A stretch of DNA of 64,000 bases from Flavobacterium frigidimaris (lineage in GTDB: Bacteria; Bacteroidota; Bacteroidia; Flavobacteriales; Flavobacteriaceae): contig FQWG01000004.1 of the NCBI GenBank assembly GCA_900129595.1, positions 1-64,000 on the forward strand. Reading direction: 5' to 3'. The notes beneath the pieces were generated by a model. It was not told where the DNA came from. It did no database searches and saw only the letters and a program-made list of their open reading frames with translations. Below, in pieces: positions 44,986-54,938 of this stretch. Every line of letters starts with the position of its first letter. Position 1 is the stretch's first letter. The translations under genes were made by a program, and so were the position numbers.

Positions 44986-46560
44986 TTACCAACCTGCATT
45001 TTGCTTCAACACTCCGCCCGATAATGTGATCTGAGTATTCGGAATTTGCTGCAGTCCTTTTGTAGCCTGAATTTTAGCTGCTGAAATTGTTTTTGTTCCG
45101 GAAACGCCACCACTTAACAAGGATGTAGTTTCTGCGATTGTTCCGGAAGCTTTTCCGATACCCTGACGCAATAAATCCCAATATCTCACTCCTTCAAGGG
45201 CAAATTCTAAATGTCTTTCGTTCATGATATTATCATAATTCACCGGTAAAGACGTAAAGTTGTCTTTGTAGGCTCTTCTTCTAACATTGTCGAAATAAGT
45301 TTGCGCACTTCCGCTGCCTAATTCTGCTGCCATTAGTAAAACATCTGAGTATCTCAGGACAACATAATCCTGAAACTGACCTATATCCCAATACTGGCTT
45401 CCCATAACAAGAGACATATCTTTTCCGTCTTTGTCTACCATTGGCGAATATTTCTTGTTATAATAACCTGTGTATTCTCTTTGATTATTGATCTTATCAA
45501 ATTTTATTTTTTCTTCATTAATGCCAATTACGGTTGCTACACGTCTTGTATCTGTTGCTGTATAAGCGTTCCATAATTTAGAATTTACCGTAATTCCCCA
45601 TCCGCGACCATAAGGATAAGACGAGAATTCTCTCATCCCGAACATTACTAACCAATGGTTACCATCTGTGTTTCCGTCATAGTCACTTGTATAAGTATAT
45701 TTAATAGAGAAAACCGTTTCTTTATTACCTTCCCCTGCATATTTATCTACCGAAGCTGCCGGCCATAAAGTAGAAAAATCATCTACTAAACCGTGACCAC
45801 TTGATGCAATAACGTCTTCAAGATGTCCTAATGCCTGTGTTTTATTGACAACACCGGCTAAATCTGCTTTTCCGTAATATCCTGTGTAATACAAATAAAC
45901 GCGTCCCAATAAAGATTTTGCCGCCCATTTTGTAATACGTCCGCTAGTTGTGGCAGCATATCCCGTACCCGGCAAATTGTTTGAGGCAAATACCAGATCT
46001 TCTGCGATTACTTTATAAATTTCCTCAGGCGCTGCCTGAGGTATGTTTTCAGATGAAGGTGCGGTCAACAACGGTACACTTCCCCATAAACGTGCCATCT
46101 CAAAATAAATATAAGCTCTAATAAATTTAGTTTCTGACTCGTAGGTGTTTTTTAATGTAGTATCTCCTTTCCAGTCGATCTGATCGATTTTTGACAAGAA
46201 GACATTACAACGATAAATGGCTTTGTAATAAGCAATCCAGTTTGCATTCAGCAAATCTACATCTGAAGGAGAACGGCTAATATCAAACTCATCTATAGCA
46301 GCGTAGTTGTAAGGATCTGAATTACCGGTTCCTCCAAAACAATCGTCAGACATTACTTCGCTTATCACGGGAATTCCCAGTCCGCTTGCTCCGGTAGCTA
46401 CTTGCAAACCATCATAACAGCCTACTAATGCTGCATAAGCATCATCTGTTGTTTTATAAAAATTAGTATCTGTTTGCTGTACCAGAGGTTCTGTTTCTAA
46501 ACTACAAGAACCCAAAGACAATAAACCCAAACAGAATATATATAGATATGTATTTTTCAT
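44986..46560 (-). CDS. susD: SusD/RagB-family glycan-binding lipoprotein
   Basis: 524 residues with a lipoprotein leader to Cys19 (LGSC-SLETEPLVQ). TPR-like helices of the family are visible (YAALVGCYDGLQ, YKAIYRCNVFLSKID, ETKFIRAYIYFEMARLWGSVPLLT, VVLRYSDVLLMAAE, RHLEFALEGVRYWDLLRQG). It is the lid of the SusC transporter and binds glycan fragments at the surface. It starts 11 bases after the susC stop codon. Confidence 0.95.
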   Translation of the reverse strand: MKNTYLYIFCLGLLSLGSCSLETEPLVQQTDTNFYKTTDDAYAALVGCYDGLQVATGASGLGIPVISEVMSDDCFGGTGNSDPYNYAAIDEFDISRSPSDVDLLNANWIAYYKAIYRCNVFLSKIDQIDWKGDTTLKNTYESETKFIRAYIYFEMARLWGSVPLLTAPSSENIPQAAPEEIYKVIAEDLVFASNNLPGTGYAATTSGRITKWAAKSLLGRVYLYYTGYYGKADLAGVVNKTQALGHLEDVIASSGHGLVDDFSTLWPAASVDKYAGEGNKETVFSIKYTYTSDYDGNTDGNHWLVMFGMREFSSYPYGRGWGITVNSKLWNAYTATDTRRVATVIGINEEKIKFDKINNQREYTGYYNKKYSPMVDKDGKDMSLVMGSQYWDIGQFQDYVVLRYSDVLLMAAELGSGSAQTYFDNVRRRAYKDNFTSLPVNYDNIMNERHLEFALEGVRYWDLLRQGIGKASGTIAETTSLLSGGVSGTKTISAAKIQATKGLQQIPNTQITLSGGVLKQNAGW

Positions 46561-46571
46561 CTTTTTATTTA

Positions 46572-49500
46572 TTAAAGTTTAATATTTAATCCCAACATGA
46601 ATGTTCTTGGTCTTGGGTAGTATCCTACGTCAACACCTGATGAAAACTTTTGGTCATCATTTGAAGAACCAAATCCAATTTCAGGATCCATACCATTATA
46701 TTTTGTGAAAGTATAAAGGTTCAACACTGAGAAATAAACTCTGAACTGACTCGCAAAAAAAGGTTTAGATTGTCTCATTTTCGCTAAATCAAATCCTAAT
46801 GTTACGGTACTGATTCTCAAGAAATCCCCATCCTGAACATACAGATCAGAAAATTGCGTAAAGTTTCTATTGTCTTCCGTAACTCTTGGCATTGTGTTCG
46901 AAGAGCCTTCTCCGTGCCAGCGGTCTAATATTGCTGAAGTATAATTTCCGTAAGCCCCTGCCTGATTTCTATACGATTGCACGATTTGATTTCCTGCTAC
47001 ACCATTTGCCATAACAGAGAAGTCAAAAGCTTTATAGCTGCCTGATAAAGAGAAACCATACGTAAAATCCGGATTTGGATTTCCGATATTGGTTTTGTCA
47101 GTTGCATCTATTTTATCATCACCATTAGTATTTACATAAATAAGGTCTCCGGGAGCTGCAGTAGGCTGTAATACTACACCACTTGCTGATTTATAATTGT
47201 CTATTTGTGCCTGATTCTGAAAAACACCACCTGTTTTATATCCCCAGAAATATCCTAACGGCTGTCCGTTTTCTGCTCTGTAAAATTCACCGGCATTGTC
47301 ATAAAGTTCATTGTTTAATCCGTGAATAAGACCATCGATAGTTGGTATTTTACCTACCTCGTTTTTATTATAAGCTCCGTTTGCACTGATGCTGTAATTA
47401 AAATCGCCAATTTTATTTTGGTAATTAAGACTTAACTCCACTCCTTTATTAACAACATCTCCACCGTTGATAAATGGCGCATCTGCTCCTGCAGTCGCCA
47501 AAATAGGTGCCAGGACCAACCAGTTTTTATTCGTTTTTTGGTACACATCAAAAGTTACATTCAATGCATTGTTTAAAAATCTTGCATCTAAACCAAGGTC
47601 AATCTGCTCTGAAGTTTCCCATTTTACATTTGTGTTGGATATGTTTTGAGGATAAGATCCCGGTGTCTGAACTCCTTCTTCATTACCAAAATTATAGTTC
47701 GTATTATTTGATTTAATTAATGCTAAATACTGAAACGACCTGATACTCTGATTACCAACCTGCCCCCAACTTGCTCTTAATTTAAGGAAATTGAATACTT
47801 TTGAATCTCTTAAAAACTCTTCATTTGAAGCTACCCAACCTCCGGATACTGAAGGAAAATAACCCCATTGATTTCCCGGAGCAAATTTTGAGGAACCATC
47901 TGCTCTAAGCGTTGCATTAAATAAGTACGTTTCTTTATAGTTGTAGTTTAATCTTCCAAAATAAGACATCAGCTTATTTTCTTCTTTTTTGCCCTTAATT
48001 GCAATTTTAGCCCCGTCTTTGTTTGTCGTATTATCGATCCAGGCATGTTCTAAATCATTAAACACAGAATCTGCATTTGTCACTTCTATAGAGGTTCCAT
48101 CATAGTTGATAAATGATGTCCCTAACATGGCTTCAAGATGATGATTCTCACCAGCATTAAATTTATAAGATACCAAGTTATCCCATGTAATACTCTTATT
48201 TTTGTTCATGTTTTGATTTACCTTATCAAAAGCTGTGTTGGCATAAATAGACAATTGGTATTTAGGAGTGTATCCATGTCCTTCTGACACATAATAATCA
48301 AGCCCTAAAGTAGTCTTGAATGTTAAGTTTTTTATAGGTTCAATTTGCAAATAAACATTCCCTAATAATTTCTGATTGTTGCTTTCATTTTGATTCGTGT
48401 ACTCCATCACGGCATAAGGATTTGCTGTACCTGCTAACCACGGTTCTGTGCTGTTTGTGGTATCAAAATAATTTCCGTTTGCATCGTACATTGGTAATAA
48501 TGGCGCAACCTGAAAAGCACTTCTTAAAGAGTTGTTGTACTGATTACCAATACCAATACCATTTTTGTCTACATAAGCAAAGCTTAAATTCTGACCTATT
48601 GTAACCACATCTTTATATAATTTATGTTCTGAATTGAATCTGAAATTATAACGTTGATAATTTGAAAGGTCTTTTCCTCCTACAACTCCTTCTTGTCCTA
48701 AGTAGGATAATGATGTAGAATAAACAGAAGTATCTGAACCTCCCGAAGCACCAAACGAGAAGTTTTTAGTAGCGGCATTATCCGTTAACATTTTATCCAT
48801 CCAGTTTGTTCCTTTTCCTAAGCCGGCAATTTGGCCGTTAGTAAAATAAGGCGTTTTACCGGAGTTTACTGCTGCTTCATTCAATATAGTAGCGTATTCA
48901 GTTGCGTCTAATAAATCTACTTTTCTGGCTACTGATTGCACACCGTAATACTGATCGAAAGTAATTTTTCCGGGAGCACCGCGTTTTCCTTTTTTAGTAG
49001 TTACCAAAACAACTCCGTTTGCAGCCTGAGAACCATATATTGCTGCAGAAGCCGCATCTTTCAGAACCGAAATAGATTCGATATCTGAATTGCTCAAATA
49101 CGAAATATCACCGGTAAGGATTCCGTCAACTACATACAGCGGACTACTTCCTGCTACAGATCCCACACCTCTGATCACCACTTTCATCGCTTCTCCGGGC
49201 TGTCCTGAAGTAGATGTAATCTGAAGTCCTGCTGCCTGGCCCTGAAGCGCCTGCAGTGCATTTGTAGTATTGGTTTTGGCCAGATTATCACCGCTCACCT
49301 GTGTAACAGCATTGGTAACCAATGTTTTCTTTTGTGAACCGTAACCAATAACAACCACCTCTTTAAGGTCTGCCGCCTCTGTTTGTAAAGTAACAGTAAT
49401 GGCTTTTTGAGCGCCAATGGTTACACGCTGTGTTTTAAATCCCATAAAACTGATTACAATCACGTTGCCTGTTTTTGCTTCCAGTTTAAAGTTTCCGTCA

Positions 49501-49703
49501 AAATCCGTCGATGTTGCTGTTTTAGTTCCTTCGATTGCAATGGTTGCACCCGGAACTCCCATACCATCATCTGCTGATTTTACATTTCCGGTTATAAATT
49601 GGGATTGCTCCTGTGCAAAACCGGACTGCATCATAAATACACTAAGCAACAGCGCCATACAAAACGAGAGCGGTGTTGTTTTAATACAATGTTTGCTTTT
49701 CAT
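46572..49703 (-). CDS. susC: SusC/RagA-family TonB-linked outer-membrane transporter
   Basis: 1043 residues. Signal peptide (to about GFA-QE), an N-terminal carboxypeptidase-regulatory-like domain (ITGNVKSADDGMGVPGATIAIEGT), the family signature ADLKEVVVIGYGSQKK, plug (VVIRGVGSVAGSSPLYVVDGI ... VLKDAASAAIYGSQAANGVVLVTTKKGK) and a long barrel ending in GLNIKL. It imports xyloglucan oligosaccharides together with SusD, powered by TonB. Only 28 bases separate it from the xylA-like ORF upstream, so its promoter probably lies further upstream, beyond 49920. It is the first gene of the PUL. Confidence 0.96.
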   Translation of the reverse strand: MKSKHCIKTTPLSFCMALLLSVFMMQSGFAQEQSQFITGNVKSADDGMGVPGATIAIEGTKTATSTDFDGNFKLEAKTGNVIVISFMGFKTQRVTIGAQKAITVTLQTEAADLKEVVVIGYGSQKKTLVTNAVTQVSGDNLAKTNTTNALQALQGQAAGLQITSTSGQPGEAMKVVIRGVGSVAGSSPLYVVDGILTGDISYLSNSDIESISVLKDAASAAIYGSQAANGVVLVTTKKGKRGAPGKITFDQYYGVQSVARKVDLLDATEYATILNEAAVNSGKTPYFTNGQIAGLGKGTNWMDKMLTDNAATKNFSFGASGGSDTSVYSTSLSYLGQEGVVGGKDLSNYQRYNFRFNSEHKLYKDVVTIGQNLSFAYVDKNGIGIGNQYNNSLRSAFQVAPLLPMYDANGNYFDTTNSTEPWLAGTANPYAVMEYTNQNESNNQKLLGNVYLQIEPIKNLTFKTTLGLDYYVSEGHGYTPKYQLSIYANTAFDKVNQNMNKNKSITWDNLVSYKFNAGENHHLEAMLGTSFINYDGTSIEVTNADSVFNDLEHAWIDNTTNKDGAKIAIKGKKEENKLMSYFGRLNYNYKETYLFNATLRADGSSKFAPGNQWGYFPSVSGGWVASNEEFLRDSKVFNFLKLRASWGQVGNQSIRSFQYLALIKSNNTNYNFGNEEGVQTPGSYPQNISNTNVKWETSEQIDLGLDARFLNNALNVTFDVYQKTNKNWLVLAPILATAGADAPFINGGDVVNKGVELSLNYQNKIGDFNYSISANGAYNKNEVGKIPTIDGLIHGLNNELYDNAGEFYRAENGQPLGYFWGYKTGGVFQNQAQIDNYKSASGVVLQPTAAPGDLIYVNTNGDDKIDATDKTNIGNPNPDFTYGFSLSGSYKAFDFSVMANGVAGNQIVQSYRNQAGAYGNYTSAILDRWHGEGSSNTMPRVTEDNRNFTQFSDLYVQDGDFLRISTVTLGFDLAKMRQSKPFFASQFRVYFSVLNLYTFTKYNGMDPEIGFGSSNDDQKFSSGVDVGYYPRPRTFMLGLNIKL

Positions 49704-49731
49704 AATAGTTAAGAATTGGTTTAAATTATAG

Positions 49732-49920
49732 TTAGTTATTTTTTACCTGCTTAATAGGCATTTGAAATGATCTGTTCGAATAGTTCTCTTTCGCTACTAT
49801 TTTTCCTGCTACGTTGCGATTTTCATCATACCATTTAAATGCTAACGGGTTATCACTATCTCGTCCTTCGAATTTTATAGGATCTATATTTTTAAAGTAA
49901 GTTTGGTTGGTTGTACTCAT
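49732..49920 (-). pseudogene. xylA: Xylose isomerase N-terminal remnant
   Basis: A 62-codon ORF. Residues 1 to about 40 read like the start of xylose isomerase: [19 protein letters not shown] followed by [14 protein letters not shown], which matches the family's K(I/Y)EG.DS.NPLAF.YY......GK pattern. After GK the family should continue with TMKEH.RFA, but here an unrelated 22-codon tail runs to a stop, and the remaining 400 codons are missing. It lies 28 bases before susC, in the same direction. I read it as the 5' stub of a former xylA whose body was lost when susC came to lie next to it. Whether the short peptide is translated is unknown. Confidence 0.75.
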
Positions 49921-50006
49921 TCTTATTGTTTAATTTGATTTTTCTATTCCTGATACAAATCCTGATATTGAGAAATCAGTTTCTTGTTTGGTTCAATTCT
50001 CTAAAC

Positions 50007-50045
50007 ATTGCAATTCCTGAAAAACCTGATCGGGAGAATTGCAAT
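50007..50045 (-). promoter_or_regulatory. Leader hairpin ATTGCAATTC / GAATTGCAAT
   Basis: Perfect 10-bp arms (50007-50016 and 50036-50045) with 19 bases between. It would lie in the 5' leader of the susC transcript if the promoter is upstream of it, as an RNA stem or a protein-binding palindrome. Confidence 0.5.
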
Positions 50046-50243
50046 ATTCAAAACCGTAAGCGGTGCTTTTTGCTGCACCTGAAGTATAATTCTAAAGTCG
50101 TGTGTGTAGTGTTGGCAAAAATTTCCCTGAAAACCGGACTCAAAAACAAGTTCGGATTTCCGGCACGAACTACTAAATCAATTCCTAAAAAAAACATTTG
50201 GTGGTATTTAAAGTTAGTTATAGATTTGTCCTTTTTAATCTTA

Positions 50244-50280
50244 TAGTCAAACTGAACTTATCTTATGGTTATTTTGACTA
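50244..50280. promoter_or_regulatory. TAGTCAAA inverted repeat, candidate operator
   Basis: TAGTCAAA at 50244-50251 faces TTTGACTA at 50273-50280, 21 bases apart. A third copy lies at 50472-50479. Half-sites of this kind in the divergent region between a regulator pair and its likely target are candidate Nudix-regulator sites. Confidence 0.45.
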
Positions 50281-50588
50281 CAAGTGTAAAACATTTTTTC
50301 TATATTAACAAAATATTAGGGTTATTTTTTTCCGATTCTGATTATTAGAACTAAATTATTATTGATACCATAAAATTTTAATCTAAATGGAATAAAAAAA
50401 TATTAAAAAAATAATGAATTAGCGATTTGACAATCAAGCATTTAAGAATAACCGTTTTAAAACATCATTTTTAGTCAAATTACAAATGATTGATTACCAG
50501 AAAATTGTTACGTTAAGAAAAATATAAAGCTTTTACGAAGTCAACTAAACATTTTATTTATTTAATTTGTCAAAATTTAAAATAACGC

Positions 50589-51305
50589 ATGGTTAAAAAT
50601 ACAGAGGACGATTCAGCTTTAAAAAGCGAGCAAACCGCAATGAACGCGATCACGATTGACTGTGTGATATTTGGATTTGACAAAGGAAGTCTCGAAGTGC
50701 TTCTTGTTCAGCACGGAGAAGGAATCAGTAAAGGAAAATGGGGTCTTCCGGGAGGATGGATCTATAAAAAAGAAAGTACTGATGATGCGGCCCACCGTTT
50801 ATTGAATGAACTTACCGGGCTTGACAATATTTATCTGGAACAATTGAAGGCTTTTGGTGATCCGGACCGCTTCCCGCTTCGACGCGTTATCACGATTGGA
50901 TATTATGCTTTGGTAAAACGGGAAGATTATAACATTAAAGCTGGTTTTACGGCCTCTGATGCAAAATGGTACAAAATCAACAGCATTCCTGATTTGATTT
51001 ACGATCATAACGAAATTTTAGAATATAGCTTAAAACATCTTCGAAACAGGGTACGTCAGGCTCCTATTGGATTCAATCTTTTACCGGAAAAATTCACTCT
51101 GTTGCAGTTAATGCATTTGTACGAAGAAATTTTAGGAATTGAGATGGATAAATCTAATTTCAGACGAAAAATCCTGCATATGAAATTATTAGTTGCTTTA
51201 GACGAGAAACAACAGGATGTTTCGCACAGAGCCGCTAAATTATTCAAATTTGATCCGGAAATTTATAATAAACTTACCGAAAAAGGATTCAATTTTGAAT
51301 TTTAA
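50589..51305 (+). CDS. Nudix-wHTH sugar-responsive regulator, copy 1
   Basis: 238 residues: a Nudix fold (about 20-155) and a C-terminal winged-helix domain with PIGFNLLPEKFTLLQLMHLYEEIL, DKSNFRRKIL and HRAAKLFKF. The Nudix box is broken: from G56 and E62 it reads R70-L71-L72-N73-E74-L75, so the two Glu that should be at 71 and 75 are Leu. It is therefore a sensor without hydrolase activity. Relatives in Bacteroides control arabinose and xylose genes. Being divergent from a xylA remnant and the PUL, a xylose-responsive role is the best guess. It is 22 bases before its paralogue. Confidence 0.85.
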   Translation: MVKNTEDDSALKSEQTAMNAITIDCVIFGFDKGSLEVLLVQHGEGISKGKWGLPGGWIYKKESTDDAAHRLLNELTGLDNIYLEQLKAFGDPDRFPLRRVITIGYYALVKREDYNIKAGFTASDAKWYKINSIPDLIYDHNEILEYSLKHLRNRVRQAPIGFNLLPEKFTLLQLMHLYEEILGIEMDKSNFRRKILHMKLLVALDEKQQDVSHRAAKLFKFDPEIYNKLTEKGFNFEF

Positions 51306-51327
51306 TACTCTTTTATAAATACATAAA

Positions 51328-52050
51328 ATGAATCTTTTATCTTCTAAAAGCAATCCCGAAAATGATAGTCCGACTGCTCATGCAATTGACGGAATCACAA
51401 TTGACTGCGTTATATTCGGGTTTAACAAAGAAAGTCTCGAAGTGCTTCTGGTACAGCATGCCGGCGGAGAAAGCATTGGAAAATGGGGACTTCTTGGCGG
51501 ATATATGAAAAAAGAGGAAAGTGCTGATGACGCGGCACAACGAATTGTATCTGAACTTACCAGTCTTGACAACATTTATTTAGAGCAGCTAAAAGCGTTT
51601 ACGAATCCGGATCGTGTACCGGAAAGACGAGTGGTCACCATTGGTTATTATACTTTGGTGAATCGCGAGGATTATAATATAAAAGCCAGTTTATCTGTAA
51701 TTGAAGCAAAGTGGTATAAAATTAATACGATTCCTGATCTGATTTTTGATCATAACGAGATTCTGAAATTCAGTCTGATGCAACTGCGCAATCGCGTTCG
51801 TCAGGCTCCTATTGGTTTTAATCTTTTGCCTGATAAATTTACCTTGTTGCAATTGATGCATTTGTATGAAGAAATACTGGGAATCGAACTGGACAAATCT
51901 AATTTTCGCCGAAAAATACTGCACATGAAATTATTGGTAGCCTTAGACGAAAAACAGCAGGACGTCTCGCACAGGGCGGCAAAATTGTACAAATTTGATG
52001 CTGATACGTACAAAAAACTAACCGAAAAAGGGGTTAATTTCGAGTTTTAA
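51328..52050 (+). CDS. Nudix-wHTH sugar-responsive regulator, copy 2
   Basis: 240 residues, a close paralogue of the preceding gene, nearly identical in the winged-helix half and more different in the N-terminal Nudix half. The Nudix box is again broken (R72-I73-V74-S75-E76-L77; LLGG for LPGG; S79 for the late Gly), so no hydrolysis is expected. Two copies with the same DNA-binding half and different sensor halves could bind the same sites in response to different sugars. The target is probably the divergent PUL. Confidence 0.85.
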   Translation: MNLLSSKSNPENDSPTAHAIDGITIDCVIFGFNKESLEVLLVQHAGGESIGKWGLLGGYMKKEESADDAAQRIVSELTSLDNIYLEQLKAFTNPDRVPERRVVTIGYYTLVNREDYNIKASLSVIEAKWYKINTIPDLIFDHNEILKFSLMQLRNRVRQAPIGFNLLPDKFTLLQLMHLYEEILGIELDKSNFRRKILHMKLLVALDEKQQDVSHRAAKLYKFDADTYKKLTEKGVNFEF

Positions 52051-52115
52051 AGCTTGTTTTAAATCTCAGATTCCAACTATATAACAACTACATTCCAGAA
52101 TCCAAAACTTTGCGC

Positions 52116-52123
52116 TATCTTTG
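52116..52123 (+). promoter_or_regulatory. -7 element for lepA
   Basis: TATCTTTG followed by CGCC, 90 bases before the lepA ATG, with no good TTG at -33. Confidence 0.5.
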
Positions 52124-52213
52124 CGCCTTAATAACATGCTCTAAGGCAATCCCTACAGCGCAAATTATACCCTGAAATTACTTAAAACTCGTTTAGAGAA
52201 TTGATATATTAAA

Positions 52214-54010
52214 ATGAAGAAGATACGTAACTTTTGCATTATTGCACACATTGACCACGGTAAAAGTACATTGGCAGACCGCTTATTAGGCGCTACACAA
52301 ACCGTTACAGCTCGTGAAGAAAAAGCTCAATTGCTTGACAACATGGACCTGGAGCGTGAGCGTGGAATCACTATTAAGAGCCACGCCATTCAGATGGAAT
52401 ATACCTATAAAGGAGAAGAATATATTTTAAATCTTATTGACACTCCCGGTCACGTTGACTTTTCATACGAAGTTTCACGATCTATTGCTGCCTGCGAAGG
52501 CGCACTTTTGATTGTGGATGCTGCGCAAAGTATTCAGGCACAAACGATTTCGAACTTGTATCTTGCTTTAGAAAATGACCTGGAAATTATTCCGGTTCTG
52601 AATAAAGTTGATTTACCAAGTGCTAATCCGGAAGAAGTTAGTGATGATATCATTGATTTATTAGGATGTAAACTGGAAGATATTATTCATGCTTCAGGAA
52701 AAACAGGTTTTGGTGTTGAGAATATCTTAGCTGCCATTATCGAAAAAATCCCGCCTCCGTCAGGAAATGTTGATGAGCCGTTACAGGCTTTGATTTTCGA
52801 TTCGCATTACAATCCGTTCCGTGGAATTGAAGTTATTTTTCGCGTGAAAAACGGAGAGATCAAAAAAGGGCAAAAAATTAAATTCATGGCTACCGGCAAT
52901 GAATATTTTGCTGACGAAATTGGAACTTTAAAATTAAACCAGGTTCCTAAAAATGTTATTTCTGCAGGTGATGTTGGTTATTTGATTTCTGGAATTAAAG
53001 AAGCCAAAGATGTAAAAGTTGGAGATACTCTGACAGATGCCAAAACGCCGACTACTAATATGATTACAGGTTTTGAGGATGTAAAACCAATGGTATTTGC
53101 CGGAATTTATCCTGTAGATACTGAAGATTATGAGGATTTGCGTTCTTCTATGGAAAAATTGCAACTAAATGATGCTTCGCTAGTTTTTACTCCTGAAAGT
53201 TCTGCAGCCTTAGGATTTGGTTTCCGTTGCGGATTCTTAGGAATGCTTCACATGGAAATTATCCAGGAACGTTTAGAGCGTGAGTTCGACATGACTGTAA
53301 TTACTACAGTTCCTAACGTTTCGTACCTGGCGTATACCAAAAAAGATCCTGAAACTCCATTTGTTGTAAACAATCCTTCTGACTTGCCTGAACCTTCCCG
53401 TTTAGACCGAGTGGAAGAACCTTATATCAAAGCAACCATCATTACAAAAGCTGACTTTGTTGGAAACGTAATGAGTCTTTGTATCGAAAAACGTGGTGTA
53501 ATTACCAACCAGACCTATTTGACTACTGAACGTGTTGAATTGAATTTTGACATGCCATTGGCAGAAATTGTATTCGATTTTTATGATCGTCTGAAAACAG
53601 TTTCTAAAGGTTATGCTTCTTTTGATTACTCTCCGATAGGAATGAGAACTTCGAAACTGGTAAAACTGGATGTTCTTTTGAATGCTCAAACGGTTGATGC
53701 ACTTTCTGCATTGATTCACGAAGACAACGCGTATAACATTGGTAAAAAAATGACCGAGAAATTACGCGAGTTAATCCCAAGACAACAATTTGACATTCCG
53801 ATTCAGGCTGCAATTGGTGCTAAGATTATTGCTCGTGAAACCATTAAAGCACTTCGTAAAGACGTTACCGCAAAATGTTACGGTGGTGATATCTCCCGTA
53901 AACGTAAACTGCTTGAAAAACAGAAAAAAGGTAAAAAACGTATGAGACAAGTAGGAAACGTAGAGATTCCTCAGGAAGCGTTTATGGCTGTTTTGAAATT
54001 GAACGATTAG
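52214..54010 (+). CDS. lepA: Elongation factor 4 (LepA)
   Basis: 598 residues, the normal length. A ribosome-bound GTPase that can back-translocate or remodel stalled ribosomes. G1 [17 protein letters not shown]2 [16 protein letters not shown]3 [15 protein letters not shown] and G4 NKVDLP are all present, followed by the EF-G-like domains and the LepA-specific C-terminal domain ([38 protein letters not shown]). Single gene with its own promoter and terminator. Confidence 0.97.
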   Translation: MKKIRNFCIIAHIDHGKSTLADRLLGATQTVTAREEKAQLLDNMDLERERGITIKSHAIQMEYTYKGEEYILNLIDTPGHVDFSYEVSRSIAACEGALLIVDAAQSIQAQTISNLYLALENDLEIIPVLNKVDLPSANPEEVSDDIIDLLGCKLEDIIHASGKTGFGVENILAAIIEKIPPPSGNVDEPLQALIFDSHYNPFRGIEVIFRVKNGEIKKGQKIKFMATGNEYFADEIGTLKLNQVPKNVISAGDVGYLISGIKEAKDVKVGDTLTDAKTPTTNMITGFEDVKPMVFAGIYPVDTEDYEDLRSSMEKLQLNDASLVFTPESSAALGFGFRCGFLGMLHMEIIQERLEREFDMTVITTVPNVSYLAYTKKDPETPFVVNNPSDLPEPSRLDRVEEPYIKATIITKADFVGNVMSLCIEKRGVITNQTYLTTERVELNFDMPLAEIVFDFYDRLKTVSKGYASFDYSPIGMRTSKLVKLDVLLNAQTVDALSALIHEDNAYNIGKKMTEKLRELIPRQQFDIPIQAAIGAKIIARETIKALRKDVTAKCYGGDISRKRKLLEKQKKGKKRMRQVGNVEIPQEAFMAVLKLND

Positions 54011-54056
54011 TCTTTTTATTTTTAGAAGAAAGAATAAAGAGAATAGATTATAGAGA

Positions 54057-54086
54057 AACCCGATGACGAAAGTTATCGGGTTTTTT
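54057..54086 (+). terminator. Terminator after lepA
   Basis: Stem AACCCGATgAC / GTtATCGGGTT with a GAAA loop and a T run, 46 bases after the lepA stop codon. Confidence 0.9.
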
Positions 54087-54303
54087 GTTTGGAAAAAGAC
54101 AGATTTCATACCATTATCCTACGATTATCCATCATTAATAATAAAAATATCATAACAAATCTTCAAAAATAAACACGTAAACACCTACTAAAAAGTAGGA
54201 TTATTAACTCAATAACTTCATTTTTAATCCTATTGATTGCTTTCATCAAATTTTTAAGAGTAAAAACATAATTTTAATCTTACAACATTTAAAAGCAATT
54301 ATT

Positions 54304-54918
54304 ATGAAAACTAAATTTTTTGTTATTTTATCGATGCTAACTTTTTCATTTGCCAATGCGCAACAGGGTGAGGTCGACTCTGAAATGAATTCAGCAAAAG
54401 GAATAACTTTTGAAAAAGGCGATATGTTCCTTGAGGGTTCTATCAAAATTAGCACAGGCGGCGACTCGGATTATTATGGATTTAGTCCAAAATTTGGGTA
54501 TTTACTAAGTGATAAGTTTGCCGTTGGAGCAAAACTAAATTACTCTAGCGAAGAAGTTGAAGCTACCAGAGTAAAAACAAATGTATTTGGAGTGGGTGCT
54601 TTTGCCCGTTACTACTTTTTAGAACTGGATAAAAAACGTTTCAAAGCTTTTGCTGAGGCTGGTTTAGGATACGGACGTAATAAAATCGAAACTCCGCCAA
54701 ACAGTGATACCAGTAACAGCGTTACGGCAGACATTACTGTTGGACTGAATTATTTTGTTACCAAAAATATCGCGGTAACTTTTACATTAGCGAATGTATT
54801 AGCCTACAACAGCGTTGCGCCTGAAAATGGTAAATCATCAGATACTTTTAATTTGAACATTAATTTATTTGAAAACATTTTCGACCAGCCTCAATTTGGA
54901 CTTTTGTACAGATTCTAG
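54304..54918 (+). CDS. Small outer-membrane beta-barrel protein
   Basis: 204 residues with a Sec signal peptide (LTFSFANA-QQ). The mature part shows alternating strands and ends in an aromatic residue (FGLLYRF), the outer-membrane insertion signal, with about eight strands predicted (KFGYLLSDKFAVGAKLNY, FGVGAFARYYFLE, FAEAGLGYGRNK, TADITVGLNYFVTKNIAVTF). It fits the OmpW/OprF-like eight-strand family. Single-gene unit; role unknown, perhaps structural. Confidence 0.85.
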   Translation: MKTKFFVILSMLTFSFANAQQGEVDSEMNSAKGITFEKGDMFLEGSIKISTGGDSDYYGFSPKFGYLLSDKFAVGAKLNYSSEEVEATRVKTNVFGVGAFARYYFLELDKKRFKAFAEAGLGYGRNKIETPPNSDTSNSVTADITVGLNYFVTKNIAVTFTLANVLAYNSVAPENGKSSDTFNLNINLFENIFDQPQFGLLYRF

Positions 54919-54938
54919 ATTCGTATCGAGCAAATACT

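Larger units (their letters stand above)
49921..50588. other. Long divergent regulatory region of the PUL
   Basis: 668 bases between the xylA remnant/susC (minus) and the tandem Nudix regulators (plus). Two inverted repeats are listed separately. No full TTG-N19-TAnnTTTG match was found on either strand, so promoters here may depend on activators. No coding frame is convincing. Confidence 0.55.

Noticed and set aside
50589..51305. Active Nudix hydrolase
   Set aside because: Two of the three metal-binding Glu in the Nudix box are Leu, and a winged-helix domain is fused to it.
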